62,000 nucleotides of DNA from Chrysomallon squamiferum (lineage: Eukaryota > Mollusca > Gastropoda > Neomphalida > Peltospiridae). The position numbers and the translations under genes are program-made. The notes beneath the pieces are model-generated. The model saw nothing but the letters and a program-made list of their open reading frames with translations, did no database searches and had not been told where the DNA came from. This document shows, in pieces, positions 48,447 to 61,500 of the stretch. The stretch covers positions 23,154,253-23,216,252 of the forward strand of contig CM022677.1 in assembly GCA_012295275.1 (NCBI GenBank), read 5' to 3'. Within the stretch, counting starts at the first letter, position 1. Each line of letters starts with the position of its first letter.

Positions 48447-51183
48447 GTTTTCGGTTTAATAAAAAAAAGTCAAGGTTTTGCGTTAATGAAGTGTCAGTCC
48501 GAGTTTTAAATTTAAGCTCTGACAGCGGACTGAAGTAGAGCAGAAACAGCTGCGTACTCTGTTTCATACCTGATCTGATTATAATACTTGTACACATTCA
48601 GAGGAATGCCAGCACTATCATTATATTCGCACTTGTTCACCTTCGTGAAATTCAAGAGATACCTTGTTTAAGATAAAGAGAGTTCAGGTGCGGATTATAG
48701 ACGATTTCCCAGAAACTCACCCCCAGGCTAAAAACAAACAAACAAATAAATAAATAAATAAAACTGATGTCCACACGAGAGTACTCTTCATTCTCTGAAT
48801 GATATTCGATCTGAATTTCACAGGTTCGTTTGGTAACTGTGAATATGGCGGTAAACACTAATAAACATAGCAATGCTGTGATGAATTGTAAATAGGCAAA
48901 CACTGAAACATTAAAACATTGTTTCGGCGTCCCACCTTTATCCAAAGTATAGAATTATCTGAATGTATAATGCTCTATTTAAAATAAAAAGAGTTGTGTG
49001 TAAGTGTGAGACACTGTTTAAGATGAAGAGAGTTGTGTGTAAGTGTGAGACACTATTTAAAATAAAAAGAGTTGTGTGTAAGTGTGAGGCACTGTTTAAA
49101 ATAAAAAAGAGTTGTAAGTGTGAGATACTGTTTAAGATAAAGAGAGTTGTGTGTAAGTGTGAGACACTGTTTAAGATAAAGAGAGTTGTGTGTAAGTGTG
49201 AGACACTGTTTAAGATAAAGAGAGTTGTGTGTAAGTGTGAGACACTGTTTAAGATAAAGAAAGTTAGGTGTAAAGAGAGAACAAACAAGCGCACTCTGAA
49301 TTATTATTAATAATTGTTATTTTGCTGATGTGGTATTATTATAAATAACATTATCTCATCATCATCATTTTTATTTATCATCATCGCCCATCGTTTTATT
49401 GCAATCATGTGCAAATCAAAGACCATGTTACTGAAATCAGTGATGACAAGAAACAGCTATTTATTGTGAAGTAGCATGCAAGGACGATTATCTGTGAAGA
49501 ACGTTCTGGAACAAGTAAATCTCAGTTTGTTAAAAGTAACGGCTAGCCTGGGGCGTGGTAGTTTGACGGATCAATTCACATCGCTGTTATCCATTATGGC
49601 TATTTTCCGTTCCGGCTATTGTCATGTCACCAGTTTACTCCTGACACTGGGTAAGGCGTCACAAATATTCCTTGCAGCTAATCGATAAGAGTCGTTTCAC
49701 CTTTCGGCTGATTAAAAGAATTGTGTTATCGCTTCAGGCTGTTTTGTGGTTTTTGCTCGATATGAAGAGATCTGATAATAATCAATTTCTCTATCGTCGG
49801 ATATTGAATTTCAAACATTTGATAAGTGAGACCTAATTAGAAGAAATATGCTACACTGTTTCCATGTACAGAAACGATTTCTTTTTAACGCACCACTCCG
49901 AGAAAAGAAACAAACAAACACACGTACCGAACACTTGTTCTGCTCCAGAAATGCGGAAAATCTAGAAAATCGGCCACTTTTTGAATTATGTGCACTTTGT
50001 TTAGGGACTAGTACACCAGTCCACGTTTGTACAGATGACCATTAAATTATTAATTGCTTCGGTTTAACTGATTTTCATTCATTATCATATCCCCAAAGAC
50101 AAACAGAAACTGAGAAAAGAGTATTCTTTAGAGGTATTTGTAAGTTGATTAATTTGTACCCGTTTCATTCTTCTTCTTTCCATTTTTTTTTTTTTTTTTT
50201 TTTTTTTCTCTTTACTAGTTTGTCAAAATGGTAAATCGACATAATTCTAATTAATATTTTTTTATATTAATAACTGTCGAATTTCTTGTATATTGTTGAG
50301 CTCTTTGGTTAAAGGTCTAAAAATGGAAATGAAATGTTTAGTAATGAATCTTGTAATGTCGAACACAGTAACAAACAACACTTCTGACAATAGTATTTAT
50401 TTACACAACAGCAACAGAACAAATACAGCGTCATTTTATCTATCCACAATTATTTTTCTTATCGTAATTGTCAACCAGTAATTTCCAAGTTAATGGTAAT
50501 GTTCTCTGAATTATACATAATGACTTTAAGATCAAACCAACTTCATTATGGAAATATGCAGATAAGCTGGGGGTTTTGTTGTTATTTTTATTAATCAACC
50601 ATAAATAATTAAATATTTGCATAAATATTAAACAAAAATTTCAGAATCCAGTATAATTATAACAATATGGTTATTCATTTCTCATTTCCCTTTTTCCACG
50701 TGGTTCAACCAAAAAAAAATAAAAAATAAAAAATAAATAAATAAATCATCAACTAGTTTATAATTAATTTCTGTAAATACTGAAATTATCATTATTGTTA
50801 TGAAGTTTTAAAAAAGTATTTTATTGTTATTTATAAGTTTAAAAGTTTAAAATTAATAAGAATTGAAGAAATGAGTAAATTCGTTCATAACAACTGGATT
50901 GTTTCCCTGTATTTTATGAAGAATACTAAAGGGCGGTAACTCTGTAAGAACTGTGACACAAAGTTATTAAAGCAACAGTAGCTACCAGTAATATTAAACA
51001 AATCAGTTCATTGCTCATAAACTAATAAAAATCATTTTAAATTATACTGGATATTTTGGGAAGTTTTAATTTATGTAAATATTAATATTATTTATTTATT
51101 CATTTTACTGTGAAAAGTTTGAACAAAAACAATAAACAAATCAGAAGAAAAAGTACTGGTAACAACAACTAAAAATTATACTG

Positions 51184-51236
<53 letters not shown>

Positions 51237-51909
51237 TAATATTCACATCATCATAATGATGAGTAACAGAATATTAATACAGTAAATTCACAGTGTAACA
51301 CTGTAACATTCATTTTAACAGTAATTAATAAAAAATAAAACAATGACAATACAATTCTTGCAACATTTTAAAAACCTCTTAGTCTTCTTTTAAACTGTTT
51401 TGTAATTCCATAATTCAGTTTAAATTCACACATGCCTTACCAACTTATACGCTTTTTGATATGATACAGAAAGTCTTAACAAGAATAGAGAAATGTTTTA
51501 TACAAACAGATGAAAAATTATTGAACTGAGGGAGTCTGAAGATGAACAGTTGAATGAATAGTTAATAGAGACTTCAGAACAAAATGATGATCAGCTATTA
51601 AATTTCAGACAAATAAATACTTTCATTGTGAACAGAGGATATGACCAGAGAAACTCAAATGGAGAAAGTCTTAATATTAATAGTTAATATGATTAGTTTA
51701 CAGAAATATTTAATTATGATCTGTGAAATTTTTAAATTATAACATACAGAATTTTTTTTTAAGTTTTAATAATGATAGTTGAAGTCAAATTGTGAATAAA
51801 GAAAAGTCTTAAGATGAATAAAGAAAATTTTAATGTGAACAGAGTATCACAATATGACCAGAGAAGCCTTAATATGAATGTGATTTGTTTTTCCTGTGAT
51901 GATATTGCA
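47256..51909. other. Spacer between the RAB27 promoter and the AP-3 sigma stop
   Basis: No exon recognised. Contains (CT)n at 47756-47811, poly(T) near 47981-48007, (ATT)n at 48390-48446, a 39-bp minisatellite (48966-49262) and a less AT-rich stretch at 49470-50045. The latter includes ORFs of 65-70 codons without recognisable homology. Minus-strand AATAAA motifs at 51091-51100 are candidate AP-3 sigma poly(A) signals. Confidence 0.4.
48966..49262. repeat. 39-bp minisatellite open in frame on both strands
   Basis: About seven copies of a unit containing GAGAGTTGTGTGTAAGTGTG and GACACTGTTTAAGATAA. A solitary part copy occurs near 48662-48690. The frames of about 115 aa on each strand come from the 13-codon period. 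Confidence 0.9.
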
Positions 51910-54743
51910 CTAGAACTTGAGGTTTCCTATGGAAGGCAGGTCAGGAAGTTTAATGTCTTTTATTTTCTGTGGAATGTTCATCTCCTTCATTGCAGATACT
52001 GCCCTTGCTGGAGCTGCAGCAATACCAGCCTGGAACAAATAAAACAGAAACATGATGAAAATCAAACACAGAAACATGATGCATATCAAACAAAACAGTA
52101 ATACGATGAGTATCAAACACAGTAACAAACAAAACAGTAACATGATGAGTATCAAACACAGAAACAAACAAAACAGTAACATGATGAATAACTGAGAAAC
52201 AAATAAAAACAGTAACATGATGAGTATCAAACACAGAAACAAATAAAAAACAGTAACATGCAAGGAATATAAACAAATTAGAAGCAGGGTTTAAACGTAT
52301 AAATAAATGAAAGAATAAAGACACTAAAGAAGATAGATGTGCACACTCACAATATCTATAAATACAACAAAAATTAAAGAAATTTCAACAGCAAAATATA
52401 TATATATATATACATGAATTATAAATGAATTATTTAATTTTATATTAACACATTAATTTGAGAATTAAATAAAGATTTCTGCAATATAGAATAAATTTAC
52501 AAAAAACAAGTCTAAATAAAACTTACATTAGAAATTTCAACTAAGTTAAAATGCTTAATAAAACTTCAATTTAAAAAAATTCAAAAACAAAATAAATTTA
52601 TCTTTTTAAAAGTAATTCTCGACCTTCTATTATCAAATTAAACAATCAGCTTCAAGAAGAAAGTAAATTACTGACCTCTTGTTTTTCTAATTTATTCTGC
52701 TCCTCTATTCGGGTGAGAATTTCTGTCATGTTAGTTTCTAAAACCATTCCCCCCATCACCAGCTCAGACAGAATGTAGTGGACCTGCAAAACAGAACACA
52801 GTCAAAAACCACAGAATGTAGTGAATTGCAAAATACCACAGAATACAGTGAACTTTTCAAAAACCACAGAATGTAGTGAACTGCAAAATACCATAGAATA
52901 CAGTGAACTTTTCAAAAACTACAGAATGTAGTGAACTAAAAATAGAATACAGTGAACTTTTCAAAAACCACAGAATGTAGTGAACTAAAAAATAGAATAT
53001 AGTGAACTTTTCAAAAACCACAGAATGTAGTGAATTGCAAAATAGAATATAGTGAACTTTTCAAAAACCACAGAATATAGTGAACTTTTCAAAAACTACA
53101 GAATGTAGTGAACTGCAAAATACCACAGAATGTAGTGAACTGAAAAACAGAATACAGTGAACTTTTCAAAAACCACAGAATATAGTGAACTTTTCAAAAA
53201 CCACAGAATGTAGTGAACTGAAAAACAGAATACAGTGAACTTTTCAAAAACCACAGAATACAGTGAACTTTTCAAAAACAACAGAATGTAGTGAACTGCA
53301 AAATACCACAGAATACAGTGAACTTTTCAAAAACCACAGAATGTAGTGAACTGAAAAATAGAATACAGTGAACTTTTCAAAAACCACAGAATGTAGTGAA
53401 CTTTTCAAAAACCACAGAATACAGTGAACTTTTCAAAAACCACAGAATGTAGTGAACTTTTCAAAAACCACAGAATGTAGTGAACTTTTCAAAAACCACA
53501 GAATGTAGTGAACTGCAAAATACCACAGAATACAGTGAACTTTTCAAAATACCAATGTAGTGAGAATACAGTGTAACTTTTTTTTCAAAAAACTGAAGAA
53601 TGTAGTGAACTTTTCAAAAAACCACAGAATGCAGTGAACTTTTCAAAAACCACAGAATGTAGTGAACTGCAAAATGAATACAGTTTTTCAAAAACAGAAT
53701 GTACAGAATGCAGTGAACTTTTTCAAAACTGCACAGAATGCAGTGAACTTTTCAAAAACCACAGAATGTAGTGAACTTTTCAAAAACCACAGAATGCAGT
53801 GAACTTTTCAAAAACCACAGAATGCAGTGAACTTTTCAAAAACAACAGAATATAGTGGACTGCAAAATACCACAGAGTACAGTGAAATTTTCAAAAACCA
53901 CAGAATATAGTGGACTGCAAAATACCACAGAATGTATTGAATTTTTACATTATTTGTTTATACAAGTTTACCTTATCAACATGGAAAATCAGATCAAGTT
54001 CACAGACATTTTCAAAACATTTGTCTAGTGTCTCGACAAAAACCTGAAATACACAAAAAATAAATAAATAAATAAACAATTTAATTCAGCTAATTATAGG
54101 TATTTCACTGCCTAACATTTTCACAATGAATATAACAGAATTTTGTAAGAAGGCTGAGATATTTTCAATTATATTATTTCTTAAAATCAAGAAATGTAGA
54201 GGATATTGCATATTGGCAGATTATTTCTATCATTTTGGTTCTTTTTTTGTTGTTGATATATTCATATTTAACCTGTTAACAAAGATAATTTAAAAATAAA
54301 AATTAAAAAGCTGTCAATTTAACAATTAAATTCAACTGTACCTTTTACTAACTGCAAACCAGAAATAATAACTTGAATTTACAAAATGTATTTGCATTCT
54401 GCAGTTATACTTCCCCAAGAGGAAACTGAATATACAACATTATTATTCTTATTATTAGTTACTTTCAAATAAACAAACTAAGTGATAGTAATATAAAAGA
54501 ATTGTTCAAAACGTACCTGTATCAAGTCAAGAATTCCTAGTTCACTTTCTGAAGAGTCGACACAGAAAACAAAATACAACGTAGCATAATGTCGATAAAT
54601 AAGCTTGTAGTCTGCACCTCCAATCAAACTGAAAATAATCATTATCTGCATTTTGGAAAGTTATTTTATAAAGTGTCCATAAAGTGAAAGATATTAAACT
54701 GATTCTAATATTAAATTTAATCGGAGACCTGCACACGAACACA

Positions 54744-54777
<34 letters not shown>

Positions 54778-56445
54778 TCTATTAAAAATAAACAAAAATC
54801 AAACGAAATTATAATTTATATTCAGAGAACATTTTGTTTTCCTTATTTTATTTCACAATTAAATTGTAAAAAGAAGGTTACTGAAACTATGCAGTCTTTA
54901 ATACTAATCTCTGGAACTGACACAGCAGCATTCTGTAAATTACGGCTTTCTTTAAATTTATTATTTTATTTTCATACCATTTATTCAGAAAAAAAAAAAA
55001 AAAAACATTAAAATTAAATAATATTAGAAACCACATACGTGCCACCCTCCAGGAAGTTGCAAACATTTTCATCTCTCTTGGAAACAAGGTGAAAGGTTTC
55101 TCGGATTATTTGTTGTTGAATATCCTCAGGCTGTTAAATGAAAAAGAAATTAAATACGTTTTATTGTTGTTGTTATTGTTATTGTTATTATTATTTTTTG
55201 TTGCACTGGTATTAATATCGTCCTAATAAGTTCATGCTTAGTTATATATCAAGTTGAAGTCTTGTGGATTTATCTTTTAATAATGGTCTTACTTTACTGT
55301 TTTCAAACACATTTATTCCAGAATGAATTAACATTGCTAGCTAATATCAGTTAGACAGTTCTTTAGATTTTCTTATCTAGTGTACTGTATTAAAACTAAA
55401 AACTAATAAATGCTTGTGAATTCTGGATAACCCATTCCATAACCAGTACTCAAGACAACTAACACCCAAGATACAACTGGTATCCAAGACATCCCACTAA
55501 GACAACTGGTATCCAATGCAACTCATAGCCAGGACATCTCATATGTAAGAATTCCCTTATCCAAGACAACTCGTACCAAAGAAATCCCATACCAAGACAA
55601 CTCGTACCAAAGAAATCCCATACCAAGACAGGTCTGAGACATCCCATACACCCTACCCAAGACAATCAACCATACAGATGACATCTTGTAACCAAGACAA
55701 CTCATATTCCATTCCCAAGATAACCATTTCCAAAACAATTAATGCACAAGACATCCAGTACCCAAACAACACATACTCATTTGTTAATGTACATAACAAC
55801 AAATAAAATAATTGCCACCAAATAGCTCAATCTTTGGGGAGCCACCTCAACATAGAAATTAAGTTACATGACAAAATACTAAAATAATAAAATTAATTCT
55901 CAAAAATATAGATTTATACTCTAAGAATATGGATGATTATATTTTCCTCAATTTTTTTTATGACTTTGACTTTAATTTTTAGTTTGTAATTTATTAAAAG
56001 CTATAGTGATATATTACTAGTGATCAGATAAGGTTTGAAGTGCTGTGGTGCCATTATTTCTTTAAATTATGCACCTCTCTGTTACGCTTCTTTTTTTTAT
56101 ATTTCTTTTATTTTTATTTTATTTTTCTAACATGTCTACTTATATGTCCATTATTAGGTAGTTAATAAACTAGCCTTCATTTATAATACAATTTATTATC
56201 TGCAGCTATAAATAAACATCAATTTTGACGAATTGAATATAAATATGCTTTGTTGTGTCATTCTGGAAAAGCAAAATAATGCTGTATTTAACAATAATAC
56301 ATTGTTATGTAGTAAAAAAATCAAAAGCATATAAAAAGATGAATGCAAGAAATCTATGCACTTCATGTATACTGCTTCATATTATCATACAAAATGCTAT
56401 TATTAATCTTAAATTTTATCTATAATAATCTACAGTTAATGAACT

Positions 56446-56534
<89 letters not shown>

Positions 56535-56780
56535 TACTCACATATACGGTTACATATATATAAAAAAACTATTTATATTTTAAAAATCACAAACGTTAAA
56601 CTGTGGAATATACCACATTTGCTTATACCTGTCTCTTTACGGTGTTTATCTACTCAGCGAACGTGAAAACATCCTCAATATGTAAATAAAAATTAATAAT
56701 AAAATGCTTACGTAATGCTGATAAAATCTAGACATTCTTGGCTTCCCATGATTGTTGAAAACTAAAATTGCCTTAATCAT
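51910..56780 (-). CDS. AP3S: AP-3 complex sigma subunit
   Basis: Six coding exons: 56780-56712, 55130-55039, 54628-54517, 54043-53972, 52783-52676 and 52029-51910 (TAG 51912-51910). Together they are 573 nt, giving a 190-aa protein close to the roughly 193 aa of human AP3S1. It starts MIKAILVFNNHGKPRMSRFY and contains QQQIIRETFHLVSKRDENVC, KLIYRHYATLYFVFCVDSSE and SELGILDLIQVFVETLDKCF, then VMGGMVLETNM and a tail APARAVSAMKEMN. This is the small longin-fold subunit of the cytosolic AP-3 adaptor, which sorts cargo from endosomes to lysosomes and lysosome-related organelles. All splice sites are GT-AG and all phases agree. The family cannot be split into AP3S1 or AP3S2 here, since invertebrates usually have one copy. 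The neighbouring RAB27 acts on the same organelle class. Confidence 0.95.
52040..52262. repeat. Short tandem array next to the AP-3 sigma exon 6 acceptor
   Basis: Repeats of the theme AACATGATGAGTATCAAACA with CAGAAACAAACAAAACAGT between, unit roughly 30-45 bp, about five imperfect copies within intron 5. Confidence 0.7.
52790..53945. repeat. 27-28 bp minisatellite filling AP-3 sigma intron 4
   Basis: About 1.15 kb of head-to-tail units of two types, AATACAGTGAACTTTTCAAA (28 bp in full, ending AACCACAG) and AATGTAGTGAACTGCAAAAT (27 bp, ending ACCACAG). The intron is 52784-53971, so the array is nearly all of it. The second type resembles the plus-strand reading of the exon 5 edge and acceptor, AATGTAGTGGACCTGCAAAA (52772-52791). 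Confidence 0.85.
55449..55770. repeat. Degenerate tandem repeat in AP-3 sigma intron 1
   Basis: Many imperfect copies of short units such as CCAAGACAACTCATACC and CCAAGACATCCCATACC. It creates the overlapping minus-strand frames rich in Gly, Trp and Leu, which are not genes. Confidence 0.65.
56447..56530. repeat. (CT)n tract in AP-3 sigma intron 1
   Basis: Uninterrupted CT run about 180 nt past exon 1 in the transcript. A matching (GA)n lies upstream of the gene at 57264-57334. Confidence 0.95.
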
Positions 56781-57259
56781 AGCGACATATGGAAAACTAA
56801 ATTTGTCTTTTGAAAATAAACATCCAAATCGTAATTAATAATGTGTCCGTGTCAAGGGGGAGTTCTTTGCTAACTTCCTCTCAGGAGGACATAACTCTAA
56901 ATTCGAAATATATTTACATTAAAATACCGCACTTTTAAATTGCGGTTTTGAATCTACTATTAACCTGCCAATCGGATTTTTCAGCTTCTGTTTTCATCCA
57001 GATAAACAAATAAATATATAAATAAATAAATGCAAATTAAATAAAAGTTTAAAAATAAAATACTGAAAATGATTAGAAAATAATATTTATTTATTTATTT
57101 ATTTATTTGTTTGTTTGTTTGTTTGTTTGTTTGTGTATTTATTTTCTTTTTATCTTTTTAAAGCAGTATTATTTTAATTTTGCTCGGTTTTTTCCTTAAT
57201 TAATTTCCACTGATTAAGACAGAAAGAGGAAGATCTATGTATGCGAATGTTTCTCTAAC

Positions 57260-57336
<77 letters not shown>

Positions 57337-57475
57337 TGTTCCACATCAATACTACAATTAAAAGCAGAAAATGTAATAGCTGTTTGCAATGGTTTGCGTT
57401 TTTATTAGCATTGATTTTTTAAAATGTTTATTATTAGCATTGTTTTTATTTCTTTTATTCAAGTTCTTTTTTTTT

Positions 57476-57531
<56 letters not shown>

Positions 57532-57987
57532 CAGGTAATATTATTTTATTTCAGTTTTAGATCGAATTTTTTTTTTTTTTTATAAATAAGGACAACAATA
57601 AATAAATAAATAAATAATCGATCGTTTTTTAAACAGAAAGCAAACAATAGTAAATGTCGTGGTCTTTTTTTTTTTTTTTTTTTTTTTTTTTGCTACAAAT
57701 TAGAAAAGTAAATGAAAGAAAATCACAAGTCACTTCAGATTACTTTATTATTATATTAATCAAAAATCAAAAAACCCCAACTATTTAAAGGTTACAAACA
57801 ATAAACATGAATGAAAAAGGTAATATAAATTATAACATATAACTAGATTACAACAGCGCACAAAATAATAATAAGCAATTTCAAATAATTAGTAAAATAA
57901 TGGACAATACAAAATAAGGACTAAATAAAATTAAACAAATCACAATTTGTCATAATACTGAATTTTATTATCATTATTATGATTATG

Positions 57988-58043
<56 letters not shown>

Positions 58044-58198
58044 AAATAATTAAAAACTAGCCCTTTAGTTCATAAGGATTTTTCCATTAATAAATATTCA
58101 TTATAATTTCATTATTTATTTATTTTTTATCTTTAATATACTTAATATAATTTATTTATTTCCTTTAGTATTACATAATAAATACTTAAAGGATAACT

Positions 58199-58248
<50 letters not shown>

Positions 58249-58860
58249 GCAGTTAGTGATAAACTGTTACAAATAAGGTAAACCATCGTATATTTGAATA
58301 AAACTTAACAACTATAATTTAAAAGTTAAGTAATATATAAAAGATAATATAAATTATGACAGAAAAATAAAAGTAATAATAATAAAAAAAATGAAAAGAA
58401 GAAGGATTATTTATAAGAATTAAATAAGAAAAGTAAAATGACGTAGTTCCGTTTGTGGTACTTCCCTCCCTTTATTTGATTTTCCCGATTATTCGAAATA
58501 GGTATTCATTACTTTTTTTTTTTTTTTTTTTTCTCATTCTTTCTTTGTTTATTTCTTTTCCGTTACACCCTTTTCTTCGCATTGTACGCGATAACAGCAG
58601 ATATATAAAATCACTCGCTATTTTAATTTGTATGTATAATTCAAACAGTGTAAGCAATAGATAATAATAAGCAATAACACAAATAATATTGTTAATACAT
58701 TAAGATTATCACATTAAAAAATCTAATCACAGACAGATTTTTAACCATTTAAGCCATATTGAGATAAATTATAGCACGTTTTCACTAATTAAAAGTTCAC
58801 GATGTCGTTCATTGTGACGTCCAAACTGCGGCAAACCACAACATGTCTTGATTTCCATGT
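56781..58860. other. Spacer between AP-3 sigma start and CDO1 stop
   Basis: Non-coding. Holds (GA)n at 57264-57334, poly(T) tracts at 57468-57531 and 57666-57691, and (ATT)n/(AAT)n near 57975-58042 and 58200-58246. TTTATT at 58548-58553 is AATAAA on the minus strand and a candidate CDO1 poly(A) signal. No ATG12-like exon was found. Confidence 0.4.
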
Positions 58861-59080
58861 TTACATTGGTTCTCCCTGTAAGTAAAAAAATAGGTAACAA
58901 ATTATTATTATTATTTTTTTATAGTGTACAAATTACCTAATTATGTTTTGGTGCATGTTTTCCTTATGTTACTGTTGAACATTTGGTAATATGAACATAA
59001 CTGTCTGTGTACGTATTTGATATCTAAATATTATTTTTAAAATTCATCAACATCATCATCGTTATTTATAAGACTTATTA

Positions 59081-59132
<52 letters not shown>

Positions 59133-60038
59133 TTAATAATAATAATAATAATAATCAAAATAGCTGTCGCATTTATTTATTTATTTATTTTGTTTATTAT
59201 ATTACTGTTGTTGTTGTCATTCATATTATTATTATTATTATTATTATTTACAATACTCACGCTTTCAGTCTTTGCTCCATATTTGCTCCAGAGAGTGAGT
59301 TTACACGTGGTTACGTGACCAGTTTGTTCATCAAAGCATTTCGCCTCAGAATACGGTGGAGAATAAAGATGAAGGGTGATGGCCTGTTCCACGTGACTTG
59401 GGTTGGAGACTCGATGCAGCCCAATTTTATCTACAATGAAATATTTTAATTTATTTTCAGTTTAAAAAAAGAACCAACCTCCACAAAAAAAAAAAAAAAA
59501 AAAAATTACAAAAAAACAACCAACTCCTCAAAAACACAAGTTTTATATATATATATATATTGAAAGAGAAAATTATAATTATTTAAATATGATAATAAAA
59601 ATTAATTATATTTTTACATAAAACGTTTTATAAATTACATCAACAAATTTTAGTTTCAAGGAATAATTATTTTAACTGAAATAATACTCTTTAACCCTGT
59701 ATTAAGATATTTCAAATATACAAACAACAACATCGACAACAACAACAATAACAAAATAATAATAATGATGAGTAATAACGATAACAGTATTTACCATGGA
59801 TATAAGCACACTGTTCTTTAACATGTTCGTTTTCCGACTTCTTCTTCATTGGCGCTTCTTGTTTCGGGTCATCTGGCCAGTCAAATCTCTCTTCCAAAAT
59901 GGAACCGGAAAGAACCTTCATAAAACAGTGCGAGTTGGCATGCGCGTGAATCGTGCTGCCCTGGTTCAGGTTCCAGCAGAGAACGAGAAGGTTGTATTTA
60001 CCATTCCCTTCGTCCACCAGATTGCGTGTATATCTGAA

Positions 60039-60074
<36 letters not shown>

Positions 60075-60151
60075 CACATCAACAACAAACAGCAACAATA
60101 GTAACAATCATACTATAACACTGTTAATGTAATGAGGATGACGATGATGAA

Positions 60152-60198
<47 letters not shown>

Positions 60199-60831
60199 TA
60201 ATAATATTTACAAGAAGGACGAGATGAAAGAAATCGAATTATGAAGTAAGAATAAACATATTTTGATAATTCAGCAAATAAATAACAAAATGTTTGTTTA
60301 TGAAATCGCTATTTATTCACTGACACGCTCAAAAAAAAAAAAAAAATAATATAATATAATGTTATTAGCAGTATAAAGGGACAAGCATATATAGTATTAG
60401 AAAGTACTTTACTAGTAAAAAAAATATATATATTGAAATAATAATACCACAAAAAAAATGAAAGAAAAAAAAAAAATTATTTCAGAGATGAGATAATGAT
60501 TGACGGCTAAACATTAAAAAAAATAAAATAAATAAATAATGTGTTTATGAATCTATTATTTTATGAATAATAATAATAAAAAAAAAAATAATAATAATAA
60601 TAATAATTAAAAAAAAACTTACTTGTGTGGGTCAAAATTACTATATTTCTTCCAGTCTTCCACGTTACTTTTGTAGGACTCCATAAGCGCAGTGACGTAT
60701 TCAACGTTGACATTGTCGCTGGCAAAAATTTTCCTCAACTCTTTGATCAGCTCATCCAAGGACGCCGGCGGGATGATTTTAGAGACGTCGTCGTATCTCT
60801 TCGCGTCGCAACAGCAGGTTTCACACGACAT
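58861..60831 (-). CDS. CDO1: Cysteine dioxygenase type 1
   Basis: Exons 60831-60623, 60033-59795, 59430-59261 and a 15-nt last coding part 58875-58861 (TAA). The product is 210 aa; the human protein is 200. It oxidises L-cysteine to cysteine sulfinate with O2 at a mononuclear iron, the entry step to taurine and sulfate in the cytosol. Matching the human enzyme as recalled, the iron ligands are His99 and His101 in [12 protein letters not shown] and His155 in GLHRV. The Cys-Tyr cofactor pair is Cys106 and Tyr172 (LHLYSPP), and substrate Arg is Arg73 in YTRNLVD. The residue between the first two His is Ala, where human has Asp. The N-terminus has a Cys-rich start ([11 protein letters not shown]) of about 13 extra residues. 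The last exon is the least certain part. Confidence 0.93.
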
Positions 60832-60942
60832 CGTTTACTGCAATTTATCAGTCAGTAAGAAACTATTCGTAGCAGATTTTCTGTGGTGTGTGTTGCGTTC
60901 TGGTTCTTTGTGGCGAATGAAGGTATTTTGTATAACACCTCA

Positions 60943-60950
60943 TTTTTATA
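60943..60950 (-). promoter_or_regulatory. CDO1: Candidate TATA box of CDO1
   Basis: The minus strand reads GAGTATAAAAATGAGG. The TATA element lies about 112 nt above the ATG, predicting a start near 60917 and a 5' UTR of about 85 nt. Confidence 0.45.
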
Positions 60951-60959
60951 CTCAGTATT

Positions 60960-61060
60960 TGTACGCGACACCTATCAGTACTGCTAAAAATATCATTTCC
61001 GAAGAAACGAAAATTCCCAGAACTGAAATTAAAATGAGCAAATCAAGTACGAGGAAGTAA

Positions 61061-61091
<31 letters not shown>

Positions 61092-61421
61092 GGAAAATTA
61101 TCATAATGTTTTAATTATTTATGAGTCACCCGAAATTAAATTAGTTTAATTTGAACAACAATTTAATCTTTCGTATATCTATATAATCTTTTTTTTTTCT
61201 TTTTTTGTTTGAAACATTACTGCTGAACCGGATACTGAGTAGAATGTGCATGTAATAAATTACAGGTCTAACAGAACGTATACTCAGATCACGTGAAAAA
61301 AATTATAAATGACTATAACTGCAAATTAAACTTTGCGAAACCCTAAAGTAGGGGAAACCTGTGGAAAGCTTATTTAAATACCAGAGCGAGACATTCATAA
61401 TATTCTATTAGTAAAATAACT

Positions 61422-61500
<79 letters not shown>

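Noticed and set aside
48966-49262. CRISPR-like array
   Set aside because: Direct repeats are contiguous with no unique spacers, and the genome is eukaryotic.
48938-49310. Overlapping frames of 115-118 codons on both strands
   Set aside because: A 39-bp tandem repeat keeps both strands open. No start context and no homology.
49476-49688. 70-codon plus-strand frame in the RAB27 upstream spacer
   Set aside because: No family resemblance and no splice sites. Kept only as a low-interest sequence island.
53096-53281. Minus-strand frame with repeated VHYIL
   Set aside because: It is the minisatellite read through; the VHYIL comes from similarity to AP-3 sigma exon 5, not a separate gene.
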